Shown: one piece after another, positions 1-6,876 of the stretch | Layout: each line of letters opens with the position of its first letter | Position numbering within the stretch: the stretch's first letter is position 1 | Assembly: GCA_014584635.1 (NCBI GenBank) | Contig: JACTML010000104.1 | Location: 1-7,999 of the forward strand | Direction: 5' to 3' | Source: Nitrosomonas eutropha | GTDB taxonomy: Bacteria > Pseudomonadota > Gammaproteobacteria > Burkholderiales > Nitrosomonadaceae | Length of the DNA stretch: 7,999 nt | Program-made: the position numbers and the translations under genes | Notes under the pieces: generated by a model | Databases searched by the model: none | The model's input: the letters and a program-made list of their open reading frames with translations, nothing else | What the model was told of the DNA's origin: nothing

Positions 1-1
1 G

Positions 2-553
2 ATTGTCAGTATTATTCTCGATGGAGAAAACGCCTGGGAATCCTACCCTTATAACGGGTATTATTTTCTGGATGATTTATACGGCATACTGGAAAAAAAC
101 GCTGATATTCGCACGACTACCTTGCACGCATATATCACCAGGTTATCCGAAAACAAAACTGAAGTCTCACGATTGCCGGCACTGGCTGCCGGAAGCTGGG
201 TATACGGTAATTTTTCCACCTGGATAGGCGATCGTGACAAAAACCAGGCGTGGGATTTATTGTGCGCTGCCAAACAAAGTTATGACCTCGTCACGCATAG
301 TGCACGCCTGACAGATGAAGAAAAAAAGGCAGCCGAACGGCAACTGGCTTCCTGTGAAAGTTCTGACTGGTTCTGGTGGTTTGGCGATTACAATTCACCA
401 CACTCGGTAGAAAGCTTTGACCTGGCTTTCCGCAAAAATCTCGCCAACCTTTATCGTCTGCTGAACATACCCGCGCCGGTAACCATTCTTGAACCGATCA
501 GTCGCGGGGGAGCTTCTGCGGGAGAAGGTGGTGCAATGCGGCATGCTTCCTGA
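2..553 (+). CDS. GH57 family glycoside hydrolase, C-terminal part (5' end outside window)
   Basis: An open frame enters from the left edge and gives 183 residues before a TGA stop. Near its beginning it reads ILDGENAWE, the GH57 conserved region 4 of the amylopullulanase-like branch. In that branch the Asp of DGEN (visible residue 7, bases 20-22) is the catalytic acid/base. Next come GSWVYGNFSTWIGD (about residues 64-77), matching conserved region 5, and DWFWWFGD (122-129), typical of the helical C-terminal part of these enzymes. The protein ends in a short Gly/Ala-rich tail. Family members act on alpha-1,4/1,6-glucans with retention. The N-terminal barrel with the HQP motif and the nucleophile Glu must lie to the left, so exact specificity (amylase, pullulanase or other) cannot be judged. 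It is followed in the same direction by a second GH57 gene after 137 bp, which suggests a shared glucan-processing cluster. The family call is firm; the activity is open. Confidence 0.88.
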   Translation: MVSIILDGENAWESYPYNGYYFLDDLYGILEKNADIRTTTLHAYITRLSENKTEVSRLPALAAGSWVYGNFSTWIGDRDKNQAWDLLCAAKQSYDLVTHSARLTDEEKKAAERQLASCESSDWFWWFGDYNSPHSVESFDLAFRKNLANLYRLLNIPAPVTILEPISRGGASAGEGGAMRHAS

Positions 554-604
554 AAAATAAAAATCAGAGAACCCGCAGAATGAAGCGCCAGCGCTGAATA
601 AAAA

Positions 605-631
605 GCGAAGCATATTCGAAAGTATGCTGCG
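605..631 (+). other. Intergenic hairpin between the two GH57 genes
   Basis: Bases 609-616 (agcatatt) pair with 621-628 (agtatgct), including one G-U pair, around the loop cgaa. After one mismatch the stem extends by two more pairs (606-607 with 630-631). A short T run follows at 635-638 but is not directly adjacent, so this is at best a weak terminator. It could equally be an mRNA-processing or stability element between co-transcribed genes. The rest of the 137 bp gap shows no gene. Confidence 0.4.
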
Positions 632-678
632 ATATTTTGACAAGCTCCACAGACACTATGAAAAACCAATAAACATTC

Positions 679-683
679 AAGGA
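679..683 (+). promoter_or_regulatory. Ribosome binding site of the 4-alpha-glucanotransferase gene
   Basis: AAGGA lies 7 bases before the ATG at 691. The spacing is normal and supports this start, which also places the conserved HQP motif near the N-terminus, as expected for the family. Confidence 0.75.
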
Positions 684-690
684 CACTCCA

Positions 691-2700
691 ATGACCTCAT
701 CCATATCCCTGCTGTTTGGTGTGCACGCCCACCAGCCGATTGGTAATTTTCCCGAGGTCGTCATCGATGCACACCAGCGCTGTTACAAGCCTTTCCTGCA
801 AACCCTGTACCGCTATCCGGAATTTCGCTTTGCCGTACATTTTTCCGGCTGGCTGCTGGATTTTTTATTCGAACGCTATCCCCAGGATATGGCTCTGCTG
901 CGCGAAATGGTCACACGCGGACAGATCGAACTATTCGGCGCGGGAGACACCGAACCGGTACTGGCAGCCATTCCCGAGCAAGATCGCATCGGTCAGCTCA
1001 AAACCTTTTCAGCTAAACTTAAAAAGAAGCTGGGGCAATCACCACAAGGTGCCTGGCTGACTGAACGTGTCTGGGAACCCACCGTCACCCCTGCGCTGGC
1101 ACGCTGCGGCATTCGCTATGTCATTGTGGATGACTACCACTTCATCTGCGCAGGAAAAAATAAAAAAGATCTCAACGGTTACTTTACAACTGAAGAAGAT
1201 CACCACACGCTTGATCTTTTTCCCATTTCCGAGGCATTACGCTATCGACTCCCGTTTTCTCCCGCGCCGGAAGCGATTGCCTATATTGAATCTCTGGTCG
1301 ACCAGGCAACAGCCGGGCATCAGTCTGCTGCTATTTACTTCGATGATATTGAGAAATTCGGTATCTGGCCGGAAACCTATCAATGGGTTTACGAGCGCGG
1401 CTGGCTGGAACAGTTTATTCAAGGTGTACTGGCTTCTCCGTATATCCAGCTGCAGCGCTATCAGGATTATCATGCTAGTGAGAAAACCCACGGCATTATT
1501 TATCTGCCCACCACTTCTTACATTGAAATGAACGAGTGGACCTTGCCTGCCGAACCGGCACACCTTTACGATGATCTGGTGCAGCAAGCCAAATCTACCG
1601 GCCAATACGAATATACCCGGCCATTTTTGCGCGGCGGTATCTGGAAAAATTTCTTCTCGCGCTATCCTGAATCCAACTGGATGCACAAGCGCATGCTCAA
1701 CCTTTCTGCACGCTACGCCAAATTGAAAATCAAGCAACGTACCGCCACCATGCAGCAACATTTGTATGCCGCCCAAGCTAATGATGCTTATTGGCATGGC
1801 ATGTTTGGCGGCCTGTATCTACCTCATTTGCGGCGTACCATCTACAACAACCTGGTTGAGCTGGAAACACTGCTTGACCAGTGTGCGCCTCGCCCTGCCC
1901 GCTATCAGGAAGATACCGACCTGGATGGTATTGAAGAAATTTATCTGCAAAATGGCAGCGTACAGGCTATTCTGAAACTGGACAGCAGCGCCAGTATCTG
2001 CGAACTGGACAGTTATCCGCTTAAACATAATTTTGCCGATACTCTCGCCCGTCAAACGGAACACTATTACCGCAAAATACAACACAGCTCGCAGCAGGGT
2101 TCGGAACACCACCAATCTGGAATTGCCTCAGCGCATGATCGGATCAGCTTCAAACAAACAATCAATCCGGAAGATCTTGAGCCGGATGCTCACGCGCAAC
2201 ACCTGTTCATTGACTGCTTGAACAGCGAAGCGCTGAATTACCAGCTGCAACCCGTAACACATGAGGACAGGGTCACTTTTCAGGCAAAAACTGTCTCTGG
2301 ATCCATCAATAAATATTTTCTGATCTCCCGCAATCAGCTGCAGGTAATATACGAATGTACGGGGGAGCCGGACGGATATCTGCAAACCGAAATCAACCTG
2401 GCCATGCCCAGCTGCGACGGGCCAGGCGGGCGTTATATCAGAAATCATGCTGTGCTCTCCGGTTTTGGACAACCGCTTGAGCTAAAAGAATTTACAGCAC
2501 TCACGCTGGAAGACGATACGCTCGGCGGCAGCCTGATGATTACAGTCGCATCCCTTGCAACACTTTACGCCCACCCGCACTTCACCGTTTCGCAGTCAGA
2601 GGGCGGATTTGAAAAAATCATGCAGGCAGTCAAACTGACACTGATCTGGTCAGCAACTGTCCGTGAGCAGCAAATTACTCTGCAGTTTGCTAAAAAATAA
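691..2700 (+). CDS. GH57 4-alpha-glucanotransferase-type enzyme (alpha-amylase/alpha-mannosidase fold)
   Basis: The protein has 669 residues, close to the roughly 660 of the Thermococcus litoralis type 4-alpha-glucanotransferases, and matches them motif by motif. It shows HAHQPIGNF (12-20, region 1), a GAGDTEPVL segment (83-91, region 2), WLTERVWEP (122-130, region 3, with the expected nucleophile Glu125), and FDDIEKFGIWPETY (217-230, region 4, with Asp219 the likely acid/base). IWKNFFSRYPESN (317-329) opens the helical DUF1925-like part. The C-terminal 270 or so residues fit the DUF1926 beta-sandwich. The known family reaction transfers alpha-1,4-glucan chains (disproportionation), so a role in glycogen or maltodextrin remodelling in the cytoplasm is likely. 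No signal peptide or membrane segment is seen. Region 4 has Ile220 where the Thermococcus enzyme has Gly. A sister activity such as alpha-amylase or alpha-galactosidase cannot be excluded from motifs alone. Confidence 0.88.
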   Translation: MTSSISLLFGVHAHQPIGNFPEVVIDAHQRCYKPFLQTLYRYPEFRFAVHFSGWLLDFLFERYPQDMALLREMVTRGQIELFGAGDTEPVLAAIPEQDRIGQLKTFSAKLKKKLGQSPQGAWLTERVWEPTVTPALARCGIRYVIVDDYHFICAGKNKKDLNGYFTTEEDHHTLDLFPISEALRYRLPFSPAPEAIAYIESLVDQATAGHQSAAIYFDDIEKFGIWPETYQWVYERGWLEQFIQGVLASPYIQLQRYQDYHASEKTHGIIYLPTTSYIEMNEWTLPAEPAHLYDDLVQQAKSTGQYEYTRPFLRGGIWKNFFSRYPESNWMHKRMLNLSARYAKLKIKQRTATMQQHLYAAQANDAYWHGMFGGLYLPHLRRTIYNNLVELETLLDQCAPRPARYQEDTDLDGIEEIYLQNGSVQAILKLDSSASICELDSYPLKHNFADTLARQTEHYYRKIQHSSQQGSEHHQSGIASAHDRISFKQTINPEDLEPDAHAQHLFIDCLNSEALNYQLQPVTHEDRVTFQAKTVSGSINKYFLISRNQLQVIYECTGEPDGYLQTEINLAMPSCDGPGGRYIRNHAVLSGFGQPLELKEFTALTLEDDTLGGSLMITVASLATLYAHPHFTVSQSEGGFEKIMQAVKLTLIWSATVREQQITLQFAKK

Positions 2701-2705
2701 CAGAC

Positions 2706-2762
2706 AATCCGCAAGAATTCGCTCAACAGCGCATTGCCTCGATTGAAACCTTGAGCGGATTC
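2706..2762 (+). other. Intercistronic inverted repeats with two alternative pairings
   Basis: In the 108 bp gap before the glucosidase gene, 2715-2726 (gaattcgctcaa) pairs with 2751-2762 (ttgagcggattc) as a 12 bp stem with one G-U pair and a 24-nt loop. The same right arm can instead pair with 2706-2712 (aatccgc against gcggatt at 2755-2761), so the two folds exclude each other. No U-tract follows directly, so it is not a standard terminator. It may act on mRNA stability or read-through. Function is unproven. Confidence 0.4.
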
Positions 2763-2808
2763 TGAAAGATGGAACCGCAAGTCTCCTGAAAAAAATCCTG
2801 AAATTGCC

Positions 2809-5499
2809 ATGAAAGAAGAAATCAGCCGCCTCAAGCAATGTGATAAAAATCAGCTTCCCTGGAAAAAATGGGGGCCTTATTTAAGCGAACGACAATGGGG
2901 TACCGTTCGTGAGGACTACAGCGATAACGGCGATGCCTGGAACTATTTTCCACACTATCAGTCCGGAGCACGTGCCTATCGCTGGGGAGAAGACGGTCTG
3001 GCAGGTATCAGTGATGATCGGCAGCTGCTTTGTTTCGCACTGGCGTTGTGGAACGGCCGCGATCCGGTTCTGAAAGAACGTCTGTTTGGCCTGAGCAACC
3101 CGCAAGGCAACCATGGTGAAGATGTCAAAGAGTATTACTTTTATCTGGATGCCACACCCACACACAGCTATCTGAAATATCTCTACAAATACCCGCAAGC
3201 TGACTATCCTTATGAAGATCTGGTTACTACCAACGGGCAGCGCTCCCGACAGGAATCAGAATACGAGCTGCTGGATACCGGTATTTTTGATGAAAACCGC
3301 TATTTTGATATTTTTGTGGAATATGCCCAGGTTGCACCGGAAGATATTCTGATCCGCATCAACGCCATCAATCGGGGTCCTGAAACAGCTGATTTGCGAC
3401 TGCTGCCGACTCTCTGGTTCCGCAACACCTGGTCATGGCAAGCCGGTTCAGCCAAGCCGCATTTATATCAGGAAGAAAACCGGAGCAGCTATCAGGTCAT
3501 TCGCGCCAGCCATCATGAACTCGGAGATTACCAGCTGTACTGTGCTGAAGCACCTGCCCTGCTCTTCTGTGAAAACGAAACCAATGCCTGGCGGCTGTTT
3601 CGCAGCAACAATAAAGGTCTCTATACCAAAGATGGCATTGATGATTACATTGTTCACGGTAAAACAAATGCAATCAACCCGGCCAACAGTGGTACCAAAG
3701 TTGCTGCCGATTACGCATTCACTATTCCTCCCGGAGAATCGCGCCAGATTCAATTACGTTTATGCAAGGCGGATTCCATCAAAGCGGATACAGTTTTTAC
3801 TGACTTCGACAAACATATCGATCAAAGAAAAAAAGAAGCAGATCATTTCTACGATGCCCTGTCAAACGGGCGCTTGAGCAGGGAACAACAGCGTGTCCTG
3901 CGGCAAGCGCTGGCCGGTATGATATGGACCAAGCAATATTACGAATACGACGTGGAATGCTGGCTGAATGAATCTCCCCGTTCCAGCACACGCAACGCTG
4001 ATTGGCGGCACATGCGCTGTCGGGACATCATTTCCATGCCGGATAAATGGGAATATCCTTGGTTTGCCGCTTGGGATTCAGCTTTTCACGCCCTGCCACT
4101 AGCCATGATCGACCCCGCTTTTGCCAAACAGCAGCTCAGCCTGTTTCTGGAAAACCGTTACCAGCACCCCAATGGACAACTGCCCGCCTACGAATGGGAT
4201 TTCTGTGATGTCAATCCTCCCGTACACGCTTGGGCCGTCTATACGGTTTATCAGATCTGCCAGGATTACCATCAGCAAAAGGATCTGGCTTTTCTAAAAG
4301 CTGCCTTTGCCAGTCTGGAACGTAATTACAGCTGGTGGGAATCCCACCGCGAGCCGGATAAAAACGTGTATGAAGGCGGATTTCTGGGGTTGGATAATAT
4401 CGGCGTATTTGATCGCAGCGCTGCGCTGCCCACCGGTGGTCACCTGGAACAGTCAGATGCTACCGCCTGGATGACGCTGTTCTCGCAGAACATGCTGCAA
4501 ATGGCGCTGGAACTCAGTTTGCATGATCCGGATTACGAGCAAAGAGTGCTCTCCTATCTGAATAAGTTCATGGCAACCGCAGCTGCCATGCAAGATATCA
4601 GTGATGAACACCGGGATATGTGGGATGAGGAAGATGGCTTTTTCTACAATGTCCTGCGTTTTCCGGATGGGCATTCAACCCGTCTCAAGATACGCTCACT
4701 GGTCGGACTGCTGCCTTTGTGCGCGGTAACTGTGGTAGAAAAATCCACGCTGGATAAGCTGCCACAGGTTGCGGAATTTTTTGAAAACCTGGTCAAACGC
4801 AGAAGTCAATTAACTGCCCATATTTTTTGCCCTATTAAATCCGGCGTGGAAGATCGCCGTTTGCTGGCCATCGTGGATGAAAAGAAATTGCGGCAAATAC
4901 TGACCAGAATGCTGGATGAGCAGGAATTCCTGAGCCCTCACGGTATTCGGTCACTTTCCAAGTACCACCAGGAGCATCCCTACGAATTTCACTGGAACGG
5001 ACAAACCTTCACAGCGGATTACCAACCAGGGGAATCCACCACCGGAATGTTTGGTGGCAACTCTAACTGGCGCGGCCCGGTCTGGATACCGGTCAACATC
5101 CTGATCATTCGCGCATTGCTGGCGCTGTATGCCTATTACGGCGAAAATTTTCGGATCGAATGCCCCACCGGATCAGGAAAACAATGCAACCTGTTCCAGA
5201 TCGCACGAATGATTGCTGTCAGATTGCTTCATATCTTCCTACCGGATGAATACGGCCGACGATCGGTATTTGGCGGCACTGAAAAATTTCAGACTGATCC
5301 CCACTGGCGGGATTACCTGTTGTTTTATGAATATTTTCACGGCGAAGATGGTTCCGGCCTGGGCGCCAGCCATCAGACCGGCTGGACAGGTGTCATGGCC
5401 GCCCTGTTAAGTATATTCGGCTCCCTGGAAGAAGAAGAACTGGCAGAATTGGGCATGCAGGAAATACCAGCCATCCTCGCGGGTAACAACGGAACATAA
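2809..5499 (+). CDS. GH63 / MGH1-like glucosidase, large bacterial type
   Basis: This 896-aa protein belongs to the large bacterial glucosidase group of the GH63 clan. The N-terminal third (about 18-210) carries the highly conserved block WKKWGPYLSERQWGTVRED, then YRWGEDGLAGISDD and GNHGEDVKEYYFYLD. A beta-rich middle part precedes the (alpha/alpha)6 barrel. In the barrel, FAAWDSAFHALPLA (419-432) holds Asp423, the likely general acid by analogy with Asp501 of E. coli YgjK. GESTTGMFGGNSNWRGPVW (741-759) contains the family WRGP signature and Glu742, a candidate general base. GH63 members hydrolyse alpha-glucosides with inversion, and known substrates range from N-glycan glucose to mannosylglycerate, so the substrate here is unknown. 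There is no signal peptide. The ATG at 2809 is the only ATG after the in-frame stop at 2752-2754 and fits the family N-terminus, yet no clear Shine-Dalgarno precedes it. It lies downstream of two GH57 genes and is probably in the same transcription unit. Confidence 0.87.
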   Translation: MKEEISRLKQCDKNQLPWKKWGPYLSERQWGTVREDYSDNGDAWNYFPHYQSGARAYRWGEDGLAGISDDRQLLCFALALWNGRDPVLKERLFGLSNPQGNHGEDVKEYYFYLDATPTHSYLKYLYKYPQADYPYEDLVTTNGQRSRQESEYELLDTGIFDENRYFDIFVEYAQVAPEDILIRINAINRGPETADLRLLPTLWFRNTWSWQAGSAKPHLYQEENRSSYQVIRASHHELGDYQLYCAEAPALLFCENETNAWRLFRSNNKGLYTKDGIDDYIVHGKTNAINPANSGTKVAADYAFTIPPGESRQIQLRLCKADSIKADTVFTDFDKHIDQRKKEADHFYDALSNGRLSREQQRVLRQALAGMIWTKQYYEYDVECWLNESPRSSTRNADWRHMRCRDIISMPDKWEYPWFAAWDSAFHALPLAMIDPAFAKQQLSLFLENRYQHPNGQLPAYEWDFCDVNPPVHAWAVYTVYQICQDYHQQKDLAFLKAAFASLERNYSWWESHREPDKNVYEGGFLGLDNIGVFDRSAALPTGGHLEQSDATAWMTLFSQNMLQMALELSLHDPDYEQRVLSYLNKFMATAAAMQDISDEHRDMWDEEDGFFYNVLRFPDGHSTRLKIRSLVGLLPLCAVTVVEKSTLDKLPQVAEFFENLVKRRSQLTAHIFCPIKSGVEDRRLLAIVDEKKLRQILTRMLDEQEFLSPHGIRSLSKYHQEHPYEFHWNGQTFTADYQPGESTTGMFGGNSNWRGPVWIPVNILIIRALLALYAYYGENFRIECPTGSGKQCNLFQIARMIAVRLLHIFLPDEYGRRSVFGGTEKFQTDPHWRDYLLFYEYFHGEDGSGLGASHQTGWTGVMAALLSIFGSLEEEELAELGMQEIPAILAGNNGT

Positions 5500-5576
5500 C
5501 CCGGCGTCAATCCTCCGACTCTCTCTTACCCACGCAACGCGCGCGCTGTCATTTCTCTAAAAAAATAAACCCATCA

Positions 5577-5590
5577 TATAGCGCGCTATA
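5577..5590. repeat. Perfect 14-bp palindrome in the convergent intergenic region
   Basis: The sequence tatagcgcgctata equals its own reverse complement. Read on the minus strand it is followed, after about 9 bases, by the T-rich run that appears as aaaaaaataaa (5559-5569) on the plus strand, so it might help terminate minus-strand transcripts. A protein-binding site is equally possible. The short length makes chance plausible. Confidence 0.3.
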
Positions 5591-5612
5591 CCGTAAAGAA
5601 AAAGGACGCCAT

Positions 5613-5649
5613 AAATGTGGGATTAAATATCTTAAAGAATCTCACATTT
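5613..5649. terminator. Candidate bidirectional terminator between convergent genes
   Basis: The arms aaatgtgggatt (5613-5624) and aatctcacattt (5638-5649) form a 12 bp stem with one G-U pair and a 13-nt loop. An outer imperfect stem (ccgtaa at 5591-5596 with ttacgg at 5655-5660, extending towards 5585 and 5666) encloses it. The location, 114 bp after the glucosidase stop and 37 bp beyond the hydrolase stop, is where converging transcripts should end. The stem is AT-rich and the T-tract on the plus strand is only tttt, so intrinsic termination would be weak. The rest of 5500-5686 shows no gene. Confidence 0.45.
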
Positions 5650-5686
5650 TCATCTTACGGCTATGCTATCCAAGGCATATCCAAAT

Positions 5687-6616
5687 TCAGGCTCGATTTC
5701 TGATTTTCAGAAAAAAATTCCTGACCAAGTTAGTTTGCTCTGTATCCATCAGCATGGGTGCATGACCAATATTAGTTAATTCAACGACAGCCATACTGGG
5801 CTGATGTAATTGCATTTTGTCAACTATCCCGGATGTCAGAACGCTTGATTTCCCTCCATGGAGTAGCAGTACCGGGAGATCAAGCCGATTCCAGTAAGAC
5901 CATAAATCAAGATCCTTCAGTTTTGATGAATGGAAACCAGAAGAGATGGCAGGATCATAACGATAACCAATCGTACCATCTTCGTATTCACGTGCACTGT
6001 ATAACGCCATATGGTGCCATTGTGCGTCTGTGAGTGCATTATAAGGCAGTGCCGTACTGCGCATATGCGTTTCCAGTTCATCCAGATTCCGGAAACGGGG
6101 ATCTTGTCCAACAGTTGTGGCAAACACGGACAGAATACCAGATGAAACAAATGGGCCGATATCACTCAGCACCAGTGCTTTAAGCTGATAAGTATCTGAC
6201 AAACGCTGCCGGGCGGCCAGCAACATACCAACCAGCCCACCCATTGATACACCAGCCCAGTAAAAATAAGGACGGCCATGAGCAGTTTGCCGGTCAATAT
6301 GCTTGAGCATACATTCCATATCTGACAGATAAGTCATTGCAGAATTATAGTCTTCTGCATTTTCCAGCCAGTCACTGCGCCCGCGTCCTGCCAGATCGAC
6401 GCAAATCACCCTGAAATCCTGCTCCAGAGCTATCGCAAGAAAATCAAAATCCCTGCAGTTGCGCGTCAAACCATGTACACAGATCACCACATGGTTATTT
6501 TCGGGATCTCCCCAATCTGTATAGGCAAGCCGGCGGTTATGTCGTTCGGATCTTTTTTTTCCAGGCTGTGCTGGTACAGATAGATATTTCCATGAAATTT
6601 CTGTGGAATTTTTCAT
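5687..6616 (-). CDS. Alpha/beta-fold hydrolase with an altered catalytic triad
   Basis: With the start at 6616 the protein has 309 residues. An upstream in-frame ATG at 6673 would add 19, but the internal ATG has GGAGG 7 bases before it and fits the family length better. The fold is clear: a VHG oxyanion segment (47-49), DLAGRGRSDW (74-83), the nucleophile elbow GVSMGG with Ser124, a DIGP motif (152-155), and NIGHAP with His285. The group resembles proteobacterial esterase-like hydrolases of about 300 aa with an RGRSDW motif. The acid usually sits in a G-x-x-S-D-x-L motif after strand beta-7. Here that reads GGKSSVLT, so Ser258 (AGC, 5843-5845) occupies the expected Asp position. The enzyme may use another acid, work poorly, or have a non-hydrolytic role. 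No signal peptide is seen, so it is probably cytoplasmic. The substrate is unknown. It lies downstream of argG on the same strand, 260 bp away, so linkage to arginine synthesis is not implied. Confidence 0.85.
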   Translation of the reverse strand: MKNSTEISWKYLSVPAQPGKKRSERHNRRLAYTDWGDPENNHVVICVHGLTRNCRDFDFLAIALEQDFRVICVDLAGRGRSDWLENAEDYNSAMTYLSDMECMLKHIDRQTAHGRPYFYWAGVSMGGLVGMLLAARQRLSDTYQLKALVLSDIGPFVSSGILSVFATTVGQDPRFRNLDELETHMRSTALPYNALTDAQWHHMALYSAREYEDGTIGYRYDPAISSGFHSSKLKDLDLWSYWNRLDLPVLLLHGGKSSVLTSGIVDKMQLHQPSMAVVELTNIGHAPMLMDTEQTNLVRNFFLKIRNRA

Positions 6617-6623
6617 GGCACGC

Positions 6624-6628
6624 CTCCA
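6624..6628 (-). promoter_or_regulatory. Strong Shine-Dalgarno deciding the hydrolase start
   Basis: On the minus strand GGAGG precedes the ATG at 6616 by 7 bases. The alternative ATG at 6673 lacks a comparable site: its upstream bases read cctctgtttgcaaattacac within a sequence with only short palindromes. This favours the 309-aa form over the 328-aa form. Confidence 0.8.
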
Positions 6629-6634
6629 GAAGTG

Positions 6635-6653
6635 AGATCGATCTATTCGAATA
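6635..6653. repeat. Two abutting 10-bp palindromes in the hydrolase leader
   Basis: agatcgatct (6635-6644) and tattcgaata (6644-6653) are each perfect palindromes sharing one base, and lie just upstream of the hydrolase ribosome binding site. Two TTGCAA palindromes follow at 6668-6673 and 6684-6689. They could be operator half-sites, but each is short and AT-rich enough to arise by chance. Confidence 0.25.
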
Positions 6654-6679
6654 AGTCCGGGTGTAATTTGCAAACAGAG

Positions 6680-6720
6680 GATATTGCAAGAAGATTATTC
6701 TGCGTAACGCACACAATATC
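6680..6720. repeat. Short nested inverted repeat upstream of the hydrolase
   Basis: gatattg (6680-6686) pairs with caatatc (6714-6720), and inside it tgcg/cgca (6701-6711) closes a 3-base loop. No T-tract follows on either strand. It may be part of the hydrolase promoter region; no convincing -35/-10 pair could be placed with confidence. Confidence 0.2.
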
Positions 6721-6743
6721 TTGCAGCCGTAACTGATACATAC

Positions 6744-6804
6744 AGCACAACAGGAAGCAGTCTGGTCTCGCCTGCCAAAAGCTTAAGACACTGCCTGTCG
6801 TGCT
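6744..6804 (-). terminator. Long imperfect hairpin downstream of argG, possible terminator
   Basis: Bases 6744-6754 pair with 6794-6804 (11 bp; one A-C mismatch on plus that becomes a U-G pair in the minus-strand RNA). Then 6758-6761 pairs with 6790-6793 and 6765-6768 with 6786-6789, separated by 3-base bulges, about 19 pairs in 61 bases. The wobble favours folding in the argG-direction transcript. It starts 72 bp after the argG stop, consistent with a 3' end or processing site, but no U-tract follows, only a tgtatgtat stretch, so Rho-independent termination is uncertain. The rest of the 260 bp intergenic region shows no gene. Confidence 0.4.
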
Positions 6805-6876
6805 TTATTCGCAACTGGAAATCACTTTCTGACAACAAAGAGATTGCAGAAACACTCCGAAGCCGTGCAGATAAAC

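Noticed and set aside
637..662. Perfect TTGACA (637-642) as a promoter -35 before the second GH57 gene
   Set aside because: The only -10-like hexamer nearby (TATGAA, 657-662) is just 14 bases away, too short for a normal sigma-70 spacer, so the match is not convincing.
1237..1797. 186-codon open frame on the minus strand inside the GH57 glucanotransferase gene
   Set aside because: Antisense shadow of a strongly conserved coding region; the predicted protein has no recognisable motif and no ribosome binding site was noted.
5535..5548. GC-alternating stretch (gcgcgcg) after the glucosidase gene as a terminator or Z-DNA element
   Set aside because: Too short, with no matching arm and T-tract on the plus strand.
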